Of a DNA stretch of 64,000 bases, positions 55,139 to 64,000 are shown one piece after another. The notes under the pieces were generated by a model. The model had not been told where the DNA came from and made no database searches. It worked only from the letters and a program-made list of their open reading frames with translations. Numbering within the stretch: position 1 is the stretch's first letter; every line of letters starts with the position of its first letter. The position numbers were made by a program, and so were the translations under genes. This DNA is from Gilliamella sp. Lep-s35. GTDB lineage: Bacteria; Pseudomonadota; Gammaproteobacteria; Enterobacterales; Orbaceae. Location of the stretch: contig NZ_WTEX01000010.1 of assembly GCF_009795845.1 (NCBI RefSeq), forward strand, positions 28,230 through 92,229. Direction: 5' to 3'.

Positions 55139-56527
55139 ATGAAACAACATTATAAACACGAAGTAAAAAATCTGGTCAAATTGGCAGTTCCGGTGCTAAT
55201 TGCGCAAGTATCGCAAACCGCAATCACTTTTGTCGATACTATTATGGCAGGAAATTATAGTAAAACCGCCCTGTCTGGAGTGGCTATTGCAGTTTCAATT
55301 TGGTTACCAACAATTTTATTTGGTCAAGGATTACTAACCGTTTTAACCCCCATTATTTCAAATCTAAATGGCGCAGCTAAACGGGATCAAGTCGCAGGAC
55401 ACACGCGACAAGGCGTGGTGATTGCGCTGTTTTTATCTGTCATTATGATGTTAATTTTGTATCATTCTGACAAAATAATCAGTTTAAGAAGCTCAGCAGA
55501 TCACCCGATTGATCCGGAAATGTTTGAGGTGGCTGTGTCATTTTTACGGGCGATTATGTGGGGAGTACCCGCATTTTTATTATTCTTAGTTTATCGTAAT
55601 CAATGCGAGGGGTTATCTAATACCAAACCTGCGATGGTCATTATATTTACTGCCCTGCTTGCCAATATTCCGATAAACTACATATTAATTTATGGAAAAT
55701 TAGGCCTTCCTGCTTTTGGTGGTGTTGGTTGTGGTATTACTGCATCTATTATATTTTGGTTGATGTTTATTTTGATTCGCATATACACATTAACTTCCCC
55801 AAGCCAACGCGATATTCGACAAACGCCAATCACCAAGTTGATTGATTTTGCAATAATCAAAAAAGTGATTCTGTTAGGTACACCGCTTGCACTAGCTTAT
55901 TTTTTTGAAATGAGCCTATTTGCGGTGATCGCTTTATTAATTGCACCACTAGGACCAATAACCGTTGCTGCTCACCAAATTATTTTTACTATCAGCAGTT
56001 TAACCTTCGCCATACCGTTATCTCTTGGTGTGGCAACTAGCATTCGCGTTGGTTATTTACTGGGTAACAACAAGCCAGAATTAGCTAAGCAAACCGCCTA
56101 TATCAGTTTGGCTATATCCTTGGCTTTAGCTATTATTGTCGCTTTAATTTTAGTTATTTTTAAAACGCCAATAATTACGCTATTTACCAGTGAAGCAACC
56201 GTTATTGCCATTTGTTTACAGCTTATTATCTTATTAGCTATCTATCAAGCATCTGACTATTTACAAGTTGTAGCAAGTAATGTACTTCGTGGTTATAAAG
56301 ATACTCAAAGCATCTTTTTTATCACGCTCATTTCATATTGGGTTGTGGGATTGCCTGTTGGTTACATACTAGGATTGACCAATTTTATTACTGAGCCAAT
56401 GGGAGCTGCAGGTTTTTGGATAGGAATTATTTTAGGACTTGCTGTAGCAGCGTTTTTATTAATAGCTAGAATGATCTATATACAAAAACAACCAACGGCG
56501 GTAATTTTAAAACGAGCTTCTCGATAA
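55139..56527 (+). CDS. mdtK: MATE-family multidrug exporter (MdtK/NorM)
   Basis: A 462-residue inner-membrane antiporter with 12 helices. It starts LVKLAVPVLIAQVSQTAITF and has VDTIMAG and QGLLTVLTPIIS, the MATE pattern, with YIPLSLGVATSIRVGYLLGN in the second half. Exports cationic drugs, using Na+ or H+. It lies 8 bp after rimO. Confidence 0.93.
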   Translation: MKQHYKHEVKNLVKLAVPVLIAQVSQTAITFVDTIMAGNYSKTALSGVAIAVSIWLPTILFGQGLLTVLTPIISNLNGAAKRDQVAGHTRQGVVIALFLSVIMMLILYHSDKIISLRSSADHPIDPEMFEVAVSFLRAIMWGVPAFLLFLVYRNQCEGLSNTKPAMVIIFTALLANIPINYILIYGKLGLPAFGGVGCGITASIIFWLMFILIRIYTLTSPSQRDIRQTPITKLIDFAIIKKVILLGTPLALAYFFEMSLFAVIALLIAPLGPITVAAHQIIFTISSLTFAIPLSLGVATSIRVGYLLGNNKPELAKQTAYISLAISLALAIIVALILVIFKTPIITLFTSEATVIAICLQLIILLAIYQASDYLQVVASNVLRGYKDTQSIFFITLISYWVVGLPVGYILGLTNFITEPMGAAGFWIGIILGLAVAAFLLIARMIYIQKQPTAVILKRASR

Positions 56528-56689
56528 TAAAATTTTTAATCTAAATTTCATACAAAATATTTTAGATTAAAAAAATCAATCACAACATAAGTGTTAGGTG
56601 TGTTTCAATTGCGGCTAACACTTTTTATATCTGATTTTATAATCAAAGTATTACCTTTTGTATTACATTCTCATGTTTGGTCAAATAAC

Positions 56690-56726
56690 GAAAAAAGCCA
56701 TCAATAGTTCAATATGGATGGCTTTA
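56690..56726 (-). terminator. Terminator after transketolase
   Basis: AAAGCCATC (56694-56702) pairs with GATGGCTTT (56717-56725), loop 14 nt, followed on the minus strand by T residues. About 20 bp past the transketolase stop. Confidence 0.7.
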
Positions 56727-56743
56727 TTTGATTCAAAAATTGG

Positions 56744-58750
56744 CTATTTTAATAAGCTATTTGCCTGAGCAATAACATTTTCGACAGTAAAGCCAAATTC
56801 TTTGAATAATTGATCAGCTGGACCTGATTCGCCAAAGCTAGTCATACCAATTACTTTGCCATTAAGCCCTACATATTTATACCAGTAATCACTAATACCC
56901 GCTTCAATTGCAATTCTTGCTGATACTGATGATGGTAATACTGATTCTTTATAAGCTTGATCTTGTTTATCAAATGCATCAGTTGATGGCATTGACACTA
57001 CGCGTACTTTTTTACCCGCTTGTGTCAATTGTTGATACGCTTCAACAGCAAGCTCAACTTCTGAACCTGTCGCGATAATAATTAATTCAGGTGTACCTGT
57101 ACAATCATTTAAGATATAACCACCACGATATACATCAGCTAATTGATGAGCTGTGCGATCTTGTTGTTTAAGATTTTGTCTTGAGAAGATCAATGCTGTC
57201 GGACCATCTTTACGTTCAATCGCATATTGCCAAGCAATTGCTGACTCGACTTGGTCGCAAGGACGCCAAGTGCTGACATTTGGTGTCATCCGTAAGCTGG
57301 CCATTTGCTCGACGGGTTGATGCGTTGGTCCGTCTTCACCCAAACCGATTGAATCATGAGTATAGACAAATAATGAACGGATTTTCATTAACGCAGCCAT
57401 ACGAACGGCATTGCGTGCGTACTCCATAAACATTAAGAATGTTGCACCATAAGGAATAAATCCACCATGTAAAGCAATACCGTTCATGATTGCTGACATA
57501 CCAAACTCACGCACACCATAATGGATATAGTTACCATCAGCATTAGCTAAAATTTCTTTAGAGCCTGACCACATAGTTAAGTTACTTGGTGCTAAATCTG
57601 CTGAACCACCTAAAAACTCAGGTAATGCAGGAGCAAAGGCTTCAATTGAATTTTGTGATGCTTTACGAGTAGCTATTGTTGCAGGGTTTGCTTGTAGTTT
57701 ATTGACCACATCGTTAGCAATTTGTGACCAGTCTGCTGGCAGATCACCATTAACGCGACGTTTAAATTCTTTAGCTAAATCAGGGTAAGCTTTAGCATAA
57801 GCGTCAAAACGAGCATTCCATTCATCTTCGCGCTGTTTACCTTTTGCTTTGGCATCCCAAGCATCATAATAATCTTTAGGAATATCAAATGCTGGGTGAT
57901 TCCAACCTAGTGCTTTACGGGTTGCTTCAATTTCGGCATCGCCTAATGGTGCGCCGTGGCTTTCATGACTGCCTGCTTTATTTGGTGAACCAAAACCTAT
58001 TACCGTTTTACACATTAGTAGTGATGGTTTGTCACTTACTGCTTGCGCTTGTTCAATCGCTTGTTTTAAGGCTTTAGCGTCATGTCCATCAATACCACGA
58101 ATAACATGCCAACCATAAGATTCAAAACGTTTTGCGGTATCATCAGTAAACCAACCTTCTACCTCACCGTCGATTGAAATTCCATTATCGTCATAGAATG
58201 CAATTAGTTTACCTAGCTTTAGCGTACCTGCTAATGAACACACTTCGTGCGATATCCCTTCCATCATACAACCATCGCCCATAAACACATAAGTATGGTG
58301 ATCAACAATAGTATGACCTGCTTTATTAAATTGTGCCGCCAATGTTCTTTCTGCAATTGCCATACCTACAGCATTAGCAATACCTTGCCCAAGTGGACCT
58401 GTGGTTGTTTCGACACCTGGCACATAACCATATTCAGGATGGCCTGCGGTTTTTGAATGCAACTGACGGAAATTTTTAAGATCATCAATCGTCACATCAT
58501 AACCCGTTAAATGCAATAGGCTGTAGATCAGCATAGAAGCATGGCCATTTGATAAAACAAAACGGTCACGATCAGCCCATTTAGGATTGGTTGGATTGTG
58601 TTTTAAAAAGCCACGCCAAAGTACTTCGGCCATATCCGCCATACCCATTGGCGCACCAGGATGGCCTGATTTTGCTTTTTGCACGCCATCCATGCTTAAT
58701 GCCCTTATCGCATTCGCCAGTTCGCGGTGAGATAGTGTGGTTGCATTCAT
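56744..58750 (-). CDS. tktA: Transketolase
   Basis: About 668 residues from the ATG at 58750 (GGAGATGATGAC upstream); the longer reading frame adds 22 residues without support. The TPP-binding motif is [19 protein letters not shown] (GDG...N), with [21 protein letters not shown] and [13 protein letters not shown] are typical. It interconverts sugars of the pentose-phosphate pathway using the cofactor made by the thiN gene. Upstream is the transaldolase gene, as in many gammaproteobacteria. Confidence 0.98.
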   Translation of the reverse strand: MNATTLSHRELANAIRALSMDGVQKAKSGHPGAPMGMADMAEVLWRGFLKHNPTNPKWADRDRFVLSNGHASMLIYSLLHLTGYDVTIDDLKNFRQLHSKTAGHPEYGYVPGVETTTGPLGQGIANAVGMAIAERTLAAQFNKAGHTIVDHHTYVFMGDGCMMEGISHEVCSLAGTLKLGKLIAFYDDNGISIDGEVEGWFTDDTAKRFESYGWHVIRGIDGHDAKALKQAIEQAQAVSDKPSLLMCKTVIGFGSPNKAGSHESHGAPLGDAEIEATRKALGWNHPAFDIPKDYYDAWDAKAKGKQREDEWNARFDAYAKAYPDLAKEFKRRVNGDLPADWSQIANDVVNKLQANPATIATRKASQNSIEAFAPALPEFLGGSADLAPSNLTMWSGSKEILANADGNYIHYGVREFGMSAIMNGIALHGGFIPYGATFLMFMEYARNAVRMAALMKIRSLFVYTHDSIGLGEDGPTHQPVEQMASLRMTPNVSTWRPCDQVESAIAWQYAIERKDGPTALIFSRQNLKQQDRTAHQLADVYRGGYILNDCTGTPELIIIATGSEVELAVEAYQQLTQAGKKVRVVSMPSTDAFDKQDQAYKESVLPSSVSARIAIEAGISDYWYKYVGLNGKVIGMTSFGESGPADQLFKEFGFTVENVIAQANSLLK

Positions 58751-58887
58751 GTCATCATCTCCAAAAAATTTTGAGTTTAAATTTGTTAATACCTGCAAGG
58801 TTAACATCACTTGCAAAATCGTTATTTAAATTAACGAAAGAAAATAGTATAAAAATGGGGAGCATACTCCCCGATTGTTTTATATGA

Positions 58888-59838
58888 TTATAACAATGCG
58901 CTAATCATGTCTTCTAATTTGCCTTGGTCAACGGCAAAAGCTCGAATACCTTCAGCGAGTTTTTCAACAGCCATAGCGTCACTATTATGTTGCCATCTAA
59001 ATTCGGCTTCAGTCATAGGGGCAGGACGAGCCACCACAGATTGATTTGGGTTGAGTTTTTGTACAACAGGCGCATTTGATTGTTGCATTTCGGCCAGTAA
59101 GTTAGGCGAAATTGTCAATCTATCACACCCTGCTAATGCCAAAATTTGATCGACTTTACGGAAGCTTGCCCCCATCACAATGGTTTTATAGCCGTGTTGT
59201 TTGTAATAGTTAAAGATATTACGAACTGAAACAACACCAGGGTCTTCATCAGCGACATAAGGATCGATTGGCTTTTTAGCTTGATACCAATCATAAATGC
59301 GACCAACAAAAGGAGAAATTAAAAAGGCATTCACTTCAGCACATGCACGAGCCTGAGCGAACGAAAACAATAACGTTAAATTACAATTGATACCTTCTTG
59401 TTCAAGCACTTCTGCTGCTTTAATACCTTCCCACGTTGATGCGATTTTAATTAAAATTCGAGACTGATCAATGCCCTTTTCTTTATAAAGTGCAATGATT
59501 TTACGAGCCTTTTCAATGCAGCCTTGTTTATCAAAAGACATACGGGCATCAACTTCGGTCGAAATTCGCCCCGGAACACTTTTTAAAATCTCGGCGCCAA
59601 TATTAACCGCAACCTGATCGCATGCATTAACTAATTGTTCTTCTTTGCTACCACCTAATTTCTTAGCGGTTTGCACGGCAGAATCAATTAAATAACGATA
59701 TTGAGGGAGTTGTGCTGCTTTTAAAACAAGAGAAGGGTTAGTTGTTGCATCTTCAGGGGAAAACTGCTTAATCGAATCGATATCACCAGTATCAGCTACC
59801 ACTACGGTTAGTTTTTTAAACTCATCTAATTGACTCAT
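58888..59838 (-). CDS. talB: Transaldolase
   Basis: A 316-residue enzyme from the ATG at 59838 (GAGGACAAATAGT), an alignment with E. coli TalB; the longer frame adds 19 residues without support. Schiff-base Lys131 is in [24 protein letters not shown] and [14 protein letters not shown] are family motifs. It and transketolase form the non-oxidative pentose-phosphate pathway. A 137-bp gap separates the pair. Confidence 0.98.
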   Translation of the reverse strand: MSQLDEFKKLTVVVADTGDIDSIKQFSPEDATTNPSLVLKAAQLPQYRYLIDSAVQTAKKLGGSKEEQLVNACDQVAVNIGAEILKSVPGRISTEVDARMSFDKQGCIEKARKIIALYKEKGIDQSRILIKIASTWEGIKAAEVLEQEGINCNLTLLFSFAQARACAEVNAFLISPFVGRIYDWYQAKKPIDPYVADEDPGVVSVRNIFNYYKQHGYKTIVMGASFRKVDQILALAGCDRLTISPNLLAEMQQSNAPVVQKLNPNQSVVARPAPMTEAEFRWQHNSDAMAVEKLAEGIRAFAVDQGKLEDMISALL

Positions 59839-59998
59839 ACTATTTGTCCTCATACAGCATTTTATTACAATGGCAGTATAATAACATTTATTCAATAATA
59901 AAACGACTTTGTCATTTAGTAAGATCTAACCGTATAGTTAGTAATAAACAAATAGCTAAAAACATGAATAAGGTTAACTAGCATAAGGCTTTTTCGCA

Positions 59999-60038
59999 AT
60001 AAAATCGCTCATTGAACGATTTATTACGGCTTTTTTTA
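59999..60038 (+). terminator. Hairpin with T run, plus strand, no known upstream gene
   Basis: AATAAAATCG (59999-60008) pairs with CGATTTATT with one bulge, extended by CG/CG, and is followed by GCTTTTTTTATTG. This is an intrinsic terminator on the plus strand, yet neighbouring genes are minus strand. It could end an unseen small RNA or be a chance structure. Confidence 0.5.
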
Positions 60039-60118
60039 TTGTGTAAATAAACTCAATTATGTGAACTGAATCACAAAACAAAATTGGTATTGATTGTCTA
60101 TGAGAAACAGTAAAATAA

Positions 60119-60355
60119 TTAGCACCAAATATATTCAATGTTACGGCTTAAGTCACAACTTGAACAAGAATGACACTGATTTGTTTGGCAAAATAGCGGT
60201 TGATTTTGCTCTACTAACTTTATTGTCCCCTTCTTAATCCAAAAAGCCAACATTTGAGTAACAGCACTTTCTGGTAAGCGGAAATGACGTGCAATATCTT
60301 GCAAAGATGCACGACCTTTTAACTGCACATAATCACGAATTGATGTTATTAACAT
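60119..60355 (-). CDS. feoC: FeoC, ferrous iron transport regulator-like protein
   Basis: A 78-residue winged-helix protein. SIRDYVQLKGRASLQDIARHF is the helix-turn-helix start, and the C-terminus has CQTNQCHSCSSC, a Cys cluster that can bind an Fe-S centre. It protects or modulates FeoB. It lies after feoB (78-bp gap), completing feoABC. Confidence 0.9.
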   Translation of the reverse strand: MLITSIRDYVQLKGRASLQDIARHFRLPESAVTQMLAFWIKKGTIKLVEQNQPLFCQTNQCHSCSSCDLSRNIEYIWC

Positions 60356-60433
60356 GGCTATAATTAAAATCGCAGGCGTTACCTGCGTATTTTTCCTCTA
60401 TATGATGTTTTACACATTAACCTAGCAAATTTA

Positions 60434-62755
60434 CTAACAGCATGTTGCTTTTTTATTGTCAGATAAATTAGGCACTATACCTTGATTAAAAGATAAATAT
60501 CGCCCAAAAGCACGCATGGACGATAAAGCAACAACAATAAATGTACCGCATCCCAACAACCACCAAACTGCCACAGTCGAATGCCCAAGCAATGTAAATT
60601 GATAATAAACGGTTGCCATTAACCACGCTATACTAAAAGTCCAGATGGCTATAAACAAAGTCCATTTAAAGCCAGCCTCACGATACACGGCACCTAGTGC
60701 TGCAGCACAAGGCGTATAAAGTAAAATAAAAATCAAATAACTCATCGCTGCTGAAGATGAGCCAAATGCATATTTCATTTGTGAAACGGTTGTCGAATCT
60801 ACCGCTAAGTCAGACTGTAGTGAATTAATATCTTGCGAAGCCGTTGAAAACCCTAATGGATCCAAAACCGCATCAGACAAACTAACCAAATTTTTAGGAA
60901 TTGTGGCTAGTGCATCGTCAATATCTTGTGACAAATTCCATTGCTTAACTTGTTCACTATCATCATTCATCGAATAAAGCGAATTCAAAGTTGCAATGAC
61001 CGATTCTTTAGCAAAAATGCCTGTAAAAATTCCCACTGTTGCTGGCCAATTATCGTGTTTAATTCCCATTGGTGCAAAAGCTGGTGTGATGGTTTGACTG
61101 ACAACAGAAAGTACAGAATCTTGCGAACTTTCATGCTTAAACGAACCATCACTGCCCCACGAATTAAGCACACTTAACACTGTCACCATTAACACAATAG
61201 CCTTACCAGATCTAAAAATAAACGACTTTAAACGCTGCCAAGTCAAACTTAATAAACTACGCAATGTTGGAATACGATAAACAGGCATTTCCATAATAAA
61301 TGGCGTAAGTGGACCTTTTAATAATGTAAATTTAAGAACAAACCCCGTTACCATTGCCACTGCAATACCCAATAAATATAAAGCAAACACCACAATAGCC
61401 GCATTTTTAGGGAAGAATATTGCCGCAAATAAGGCATACACAGGTAACCTTGCCCCACAAGACATAAAAGGGATCATACAAATTGACATAATACGATCGC
61501 GTGTACTTTCTAACGTTCGAGTGCCCATAATCGCTGGCACGCCACAGCCAAACCCGACTAACATGGGTACAAATGCCTTACCCGGTAAACCAACACAGCG
61601 CATGACACGATCAACCACCATTGCAGCACGCGCTAAGTAGCCAGAGTCTTCTAAAAATGACAACCCAAAAAACATTGCACCAATAACGGGAATAAAAGTC
61701 GAAACTGTTTGAATGCCCCGACCAACGCCATTGGCTAAAATTGCTGTAATCCAATTAGGAGCATTGATAGCATGAAGAAATTCAGCCGTGCCATCAACAA
61801 AAATCGAGCCACAAAGCACATCAAAAAAATCAACAAACACAGACCCAACATTAATTGCCAGCATAAACATGGCATACATAGCTAATAAAAAGAAGGGAAC
61901 GCCCGTCAAACGCCCTAATGTTACATTATCCAACCAATCAGAAAACCGACTATTGAGCTCACGCGGTTTATCAATCACTTTTTTACAAATCGTATCAATG
62001 GTGTCATAACGAGCGCTAGCAAGTGCCACATCGATTTCGTTATCACACCATGTTGCTAGCGATAATCGACAATTTGCTAGTATATTACGATCCGATTTTG
62101 GCAAATTACCACAAGAATCATCCAATAACACATCCATCAACTGCCAGCGATTAAACTGACGCACCACACTCTCTTTTGGCAGTTCTTCAATATAGCGATT
62201 AATCACCGCTTGCACTTCATCACCCAGTAAATCTATCGACGGTTGTGCAACTTGTGGATGGTTTGCCAATTTTTCAATATGTTGATAAAAGCTTGCCAAT
62301 CCTATTTTTTTGCTGGAAGATATCGCAACAACAGGACAACCAAGCAACGTTGATAACCTATCAACATTAACCTGTTCCCCCATGGCTTTAAGTGCATCGC
62401 ACATATTCAAAACCACAATCATTGGCAGTTGTAAGTCAATTAGCTGGCAAGTTAAATACAAACTACGCTGTAAATTCGTCGCATCGATAATATTGATAAT
62501 AATGCTATCACGTTCAGACAACACAAACTGACGAGCTATAAGCTCATCTTGCGACACGCAAAGTGGATCACGCTCGATCGAATAGGTACCAGGTAAATCA
62601 ACAACCTCATATTGCTTATGTTGATATGAAAAAACGCCCGTTTTACGCTCAACCGTTACTCCCGACCAATTCCCCACGCGCTGCTTTGCACCAGTCAACA
62701 AATTAAACAGTGTGGTTTTACCACAGTTAGGATTACCAATTAACGCTACCTTCAC
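60434..62755 (-). CDS. feoB: Ferrous iron transporter FeoB
   Basis: A 773-residue inner-membrane Fe(II) transporter. The N-terminal G domain has GNPNCGKTTLFN (G1), VDLPGTYSIE (G3) and LNMCDA (G4); the membrane domain carries two Gate motifs seen as MLVGFGCGVPAIM and GIFAKESVIATLNS. It overlaps feoA by 4 bp (ATGA). Expressed in low-oxygen, iron-poor conditions. Confidence 0.97.
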   Translation of the reverse strand: MKVALIGNPNCGKTTLFNLLTGAKQRVGNWSGVTVERKTGVFSYQHKQYEVVDLPGTYSIERDPLCVSQDELIARQFVLSERDSIIINIIDATNLQRSLYLTCQLIDLQLPMIVVLNMCDALKAMGEQVNVDRLSTLLGCPVVAISSSKKIGLASFYQHIEKLANHPQVAQPSIDLLGDEVQAVINRYIEELPKESVVRQFNRWQLMDVLLDDSCGNLPKSDRNILANCRLSLATWCDNEIDVALASARYDTIDTICKKVIDKPRELNSRFSDWLDNVTLGRLTGVPFFLLAMYAMFMLAINVGSVFVDFFDVLCGSIFVDGTAEFLHAINAPNWITAILANGVGRGIQTVSTFIPVIGAMFFGLSFLEDSGYLARAAMVVDRVMRCVGLPGKAFVPMLVGFGCGVPAIMGTRTLESTRDRIMSICMIPFMSCGARLPVYALFAAIFFPKNAAIVVFALYLLGIAVAMVTGFVLKFTLLKGPLTPFIMEMPVYRIPTLRSLLSLTWQRLKSFIFRSGKAIVLMVTVLSVLNSWGSDGSFKHESSQDSVLSVVSQTITPAFAPMGIKHDNWPATVGIFTGIFAKESVIATLNSLYSMNDDSEQVKQWNLSQDIDDALATIPKNLVSLSDAVLDPLGFSTASQDINSLQSDLAVDSTTVSQMKYAFGSSSAAMSYLIFILLYTPCAAALGAVYREAGFKWTLFIAIWTFSIAWLMATVYYQFTLLGHSTVAVWWLLGCGTFIVVALSSMRAFGRYLSFNQGIVPNLSDNKKATCC

Positions 62756-62994
62756 GCATTCACCTCCATCACTTCAATAGCTTGAGCTTCTTTACGACGT
62801 AAACAAAGCGAAAAACCTCGCATTTTAATTTCAATCGGATCACCAAGTGGCGCTATTCGCACAGCCAAAACCTTGCAGCCGGGTGTAATCCCCATAGCCA
62901 GTAACTTTCGACGAAAAGGCAACGATTCGGGTAACAATCGAGTAATCACCGCCTCGTGCCCTAAAGGTAATTGATTAAGAGTAAAAGATGACAT
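62752..62994 (-). CDS. feoA: FeoA, ferrous iron transport accessory protein
   Basis: An 80-residue SH3-like protein. The ATG at 62994 (AGGAAG upstream) gives MSSFTLNQLPLGHEAVIT; a 40-residue longer frame has no support. LLAMGITPGCKVLAVRIAPLGD is the FeoA core. Overlaps feoB start by 4 bp. Confidence 0.95.
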   Translation of the reverse strand: MSSFTLNQLPLGHEAVITRLLPESLPFRRKLLAMGITPGCKVLAVRIAPLGDPIEIKMRGFSLCLRRKEAQAIEVMEVNA

Positions 62995-63090
62995 TATGCT
63001 TCCTAAAAATGACGATAATATTGATAAAAGCAATCGTATAAAATTAAATATGCTTATTTTAAAAAATATCAACGTTATTTTTAGTTTAAA

Positions 63091-63109
63091 AATGCGAATT
63101 ATTCTCAAT
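63091..63109 (-). promoter_or_regulatory. Fur-like box upstream of feoA
   Basis: Reading the plus strand, AATGCGAATTATTCTCAAT is about two-thirds like the palindromic AATGATAATTATTCTCATT form of the Fur site, about 100 bp before the feoA ATG. Iron repression of feoABC is therefore likely. Confidence 0.55.
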
Positions 63110-63160
63110 AACAATAAATAATAAGTAAAAAAATCGCAAAAATGATTAAACCTTAGATAT

Positions 63161-63925
63161 GCTGTAGAAATTTCTCTTGTTGTTTACAATAATTTGAGAA
63201 ACACTGTAATAAATATCCATAAAAAAACAAAACTAACGCCCTATCACAGACAAGCGATAGAACGCTGATATCAAAAAGAAAAATAACGGCCACCAATTTG
63301 GCTAAACACTTTATGGTCAGTCGCTAAATCATTTATAGCGTGCTAAAGAAAGCACGATTGAAGCTTTTTGTGCCTTTAACCAGTAAAAATGAACGTTATA
63401 AAACGATCAGTTAGGGAATTAAACGTCTGGTTAAAGTCGAAAAATCGATTGAAGATAAATTAAGACGGCAAGCTAAACGCGATAACAAAACCGCTCTGAG
63501 CGAAATACGACAGACTGATACCTACGGTTTACCTTTACTTAAAAATGAAACGATGCAGCAAACTAGAGAATATCTGCTTGAAATTATCTATTTGATTTTT
63601 ATTGTTTTTATACATAAACGTAGTGCATTCCTGAAACTTTTTAACAAAAACTATACTATATTGATTTATTTAGATAAACTGTGTGATAACCGGTATATCA
63701 AGCAAAAATCACCTGCCCATAAACCAGTGGAAAAGCCGAAAACGTGATATGAACTTTGAATTGATATGCGGCATAAACAGCCAATATTTAACGATTCGAA
63801 AGAGTGAAAACGAAAACTTAAATGTTTGTTTAATTTTTATTATACGGTTAAACCGTATAAAGCGATTTGAGGAAAAACGCCTTATGCGTTTTAGCGAATT
63901 ATTTTAATCATGAAGTGTGGAATGG
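63161..63925 (+). mobile_element. Decayed IS transposase relic (longer copy)
   Basis: Frame pieces can be joined across shifts and stops: NIHKKTKLTPYHRQAI (from 63212), LAKHFMVSR, VPLTSKNERYKTI, RLVKVEKSIEDKLRRQAKR and LPLLKNETMQQTREYLLE. They match an integrase-core (DDE) transposase that starts with a helix-turn-helix, but stops break every part, so it is dead. The end TTTTAATCATGAAGTGT (63903-63919) also ends the relic at 34788. A region of extra AT-rich sequence interrupts its centre. Confidence 0.7.
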
Positions 63926-64000
63926 CAACACATTTTCAAACAAAAAAATTAAGGGGTAAGTGTTTTTTAAATTCAACGGGAGGCAAGTAGCCTAACGAAG
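63926..64000. other. Unassigned right edge
   Basis: AT-rich sequence after the relic, ending near AGGGGTAAGTG and GGAGGCAAGTAGCC. It may carry the leader of a gene outside the window, but nothing can be called. Confidence 0.4.

Noticed and set aside
56533..56583. AT-rich inverted repeat after mdtK as a terminator
   Set aside because: Arms pair (TTTAATCTAAA / TTTAGATTAAA) but no T tract follows on the plus strand; only the transketolase terminator at 56690-56726 was kept.
1..64000. tRNA, rRNA, CRISPR arrays, prophage and integrative elements
   Set aside because: No cloverleaf sequence, repeat-spacer array, phage structural gene or integrase was seen by reading; only decayed IS fragments.

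Overview
This is an AT-rich (roughly one-third GC) gammaproteobacterial chromosome segment. Gene content and order follow the Enterobacterales/Pasteurellales pattern: yfhM-pbpC-ndk, yihI-hemN, rsmC/holD-rimI, lptM-lysA-dapF-DUF484-xerC-yigB-uvrD, holC-pepA/lptF-lptG, feoABC. Strong AT bias, compact spacing and a rearranged L-sorbose operon suggest a host-associated member of Orbaceae (Gilliamella/Orbus-like, gut of bees and other insects). The family assignment is inference; the gammaproteobacterial assignment is firm.

Layout. 1-3667 (minus): a four-gene envelope module of YjfI (DUF2170), a PspA/IM30 protein, an OB-fold YqiJ-like membrane protein and a YqiK/flotillin that runs off the left edge. 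3899-6147 (minus): a polar amino-acid ABC importer (binding protein and two permeases, no ATPase). 6259-14227 (minus): ndk, pbpC and a giant alpha-2-macroglobulin lipoprotein, a periplasmic peptidoglycan-repair/protease-trap pair. 14480-15525: a broken copy of a secreted protein whose intact paralogue lies at 42822-44285. 15871-17757 (minus): a queuosine operon queF-queC-yhhQ led by a preQ1-I riboswitch. 17932-21671: DUF1090, coaA, yihI, an unlisted 55-codon small membrane protein, and hemN. 21835-27205: a membrane protein of unknown function, rsmC, holD-rimI, a thiamine pyrophosphokinase, two secreted unknowns and cyaY. 27276-34663 (minus): uvrD with a LexA-type box upstream, yigB, xerC, DUF484, dapF, lysA and the small lipoprotein lptM. 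35177-39444: holC, pepA and the divergent lptF-lptG. 39559-42307: msrB, cytochrome b561, msrA, a DksA-type zinc-finger protein (YbiI) and a DUF421 protein.

45124-50204 (plus) is an L-sorbose PTS operon: EIIA, EIIB, EIIC, EIID, sorbose-1-phosphate reductase, then the SorC regulator. The order is unlike the classical Klebsiella operon and sorD is absent. 50419-53480 is a divergent iron locus (TonB-dependent catecholate-type receptor and a CeuE/FatB-type binding lipoprotein) with two Fur-like boxes in the shared promoter. 53808-56527: rimO and a MATE exporter. 56744-59838 (minus): transketolase and transaldolase. 60119-62994 (minus): feoABC with a Fur-like box.

Degraded insertion-sequence relics lie at 34788-35145 and 63161-63925. 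Short copies of their ends occur at 3857, 21690, 44930 and 50244, so one element family has repeatedly hit this region and decayed. No tRNA, rRNA, CRISPR array or prophage was seen. Nothing here is clearly an undescribed system. The best candidates for new biology are the decayed/intact secreted paralogue pair, the possible second preQ1 element inside the queuosine operon, the small hemN-linked protein and the PspA-flotillin cluster.
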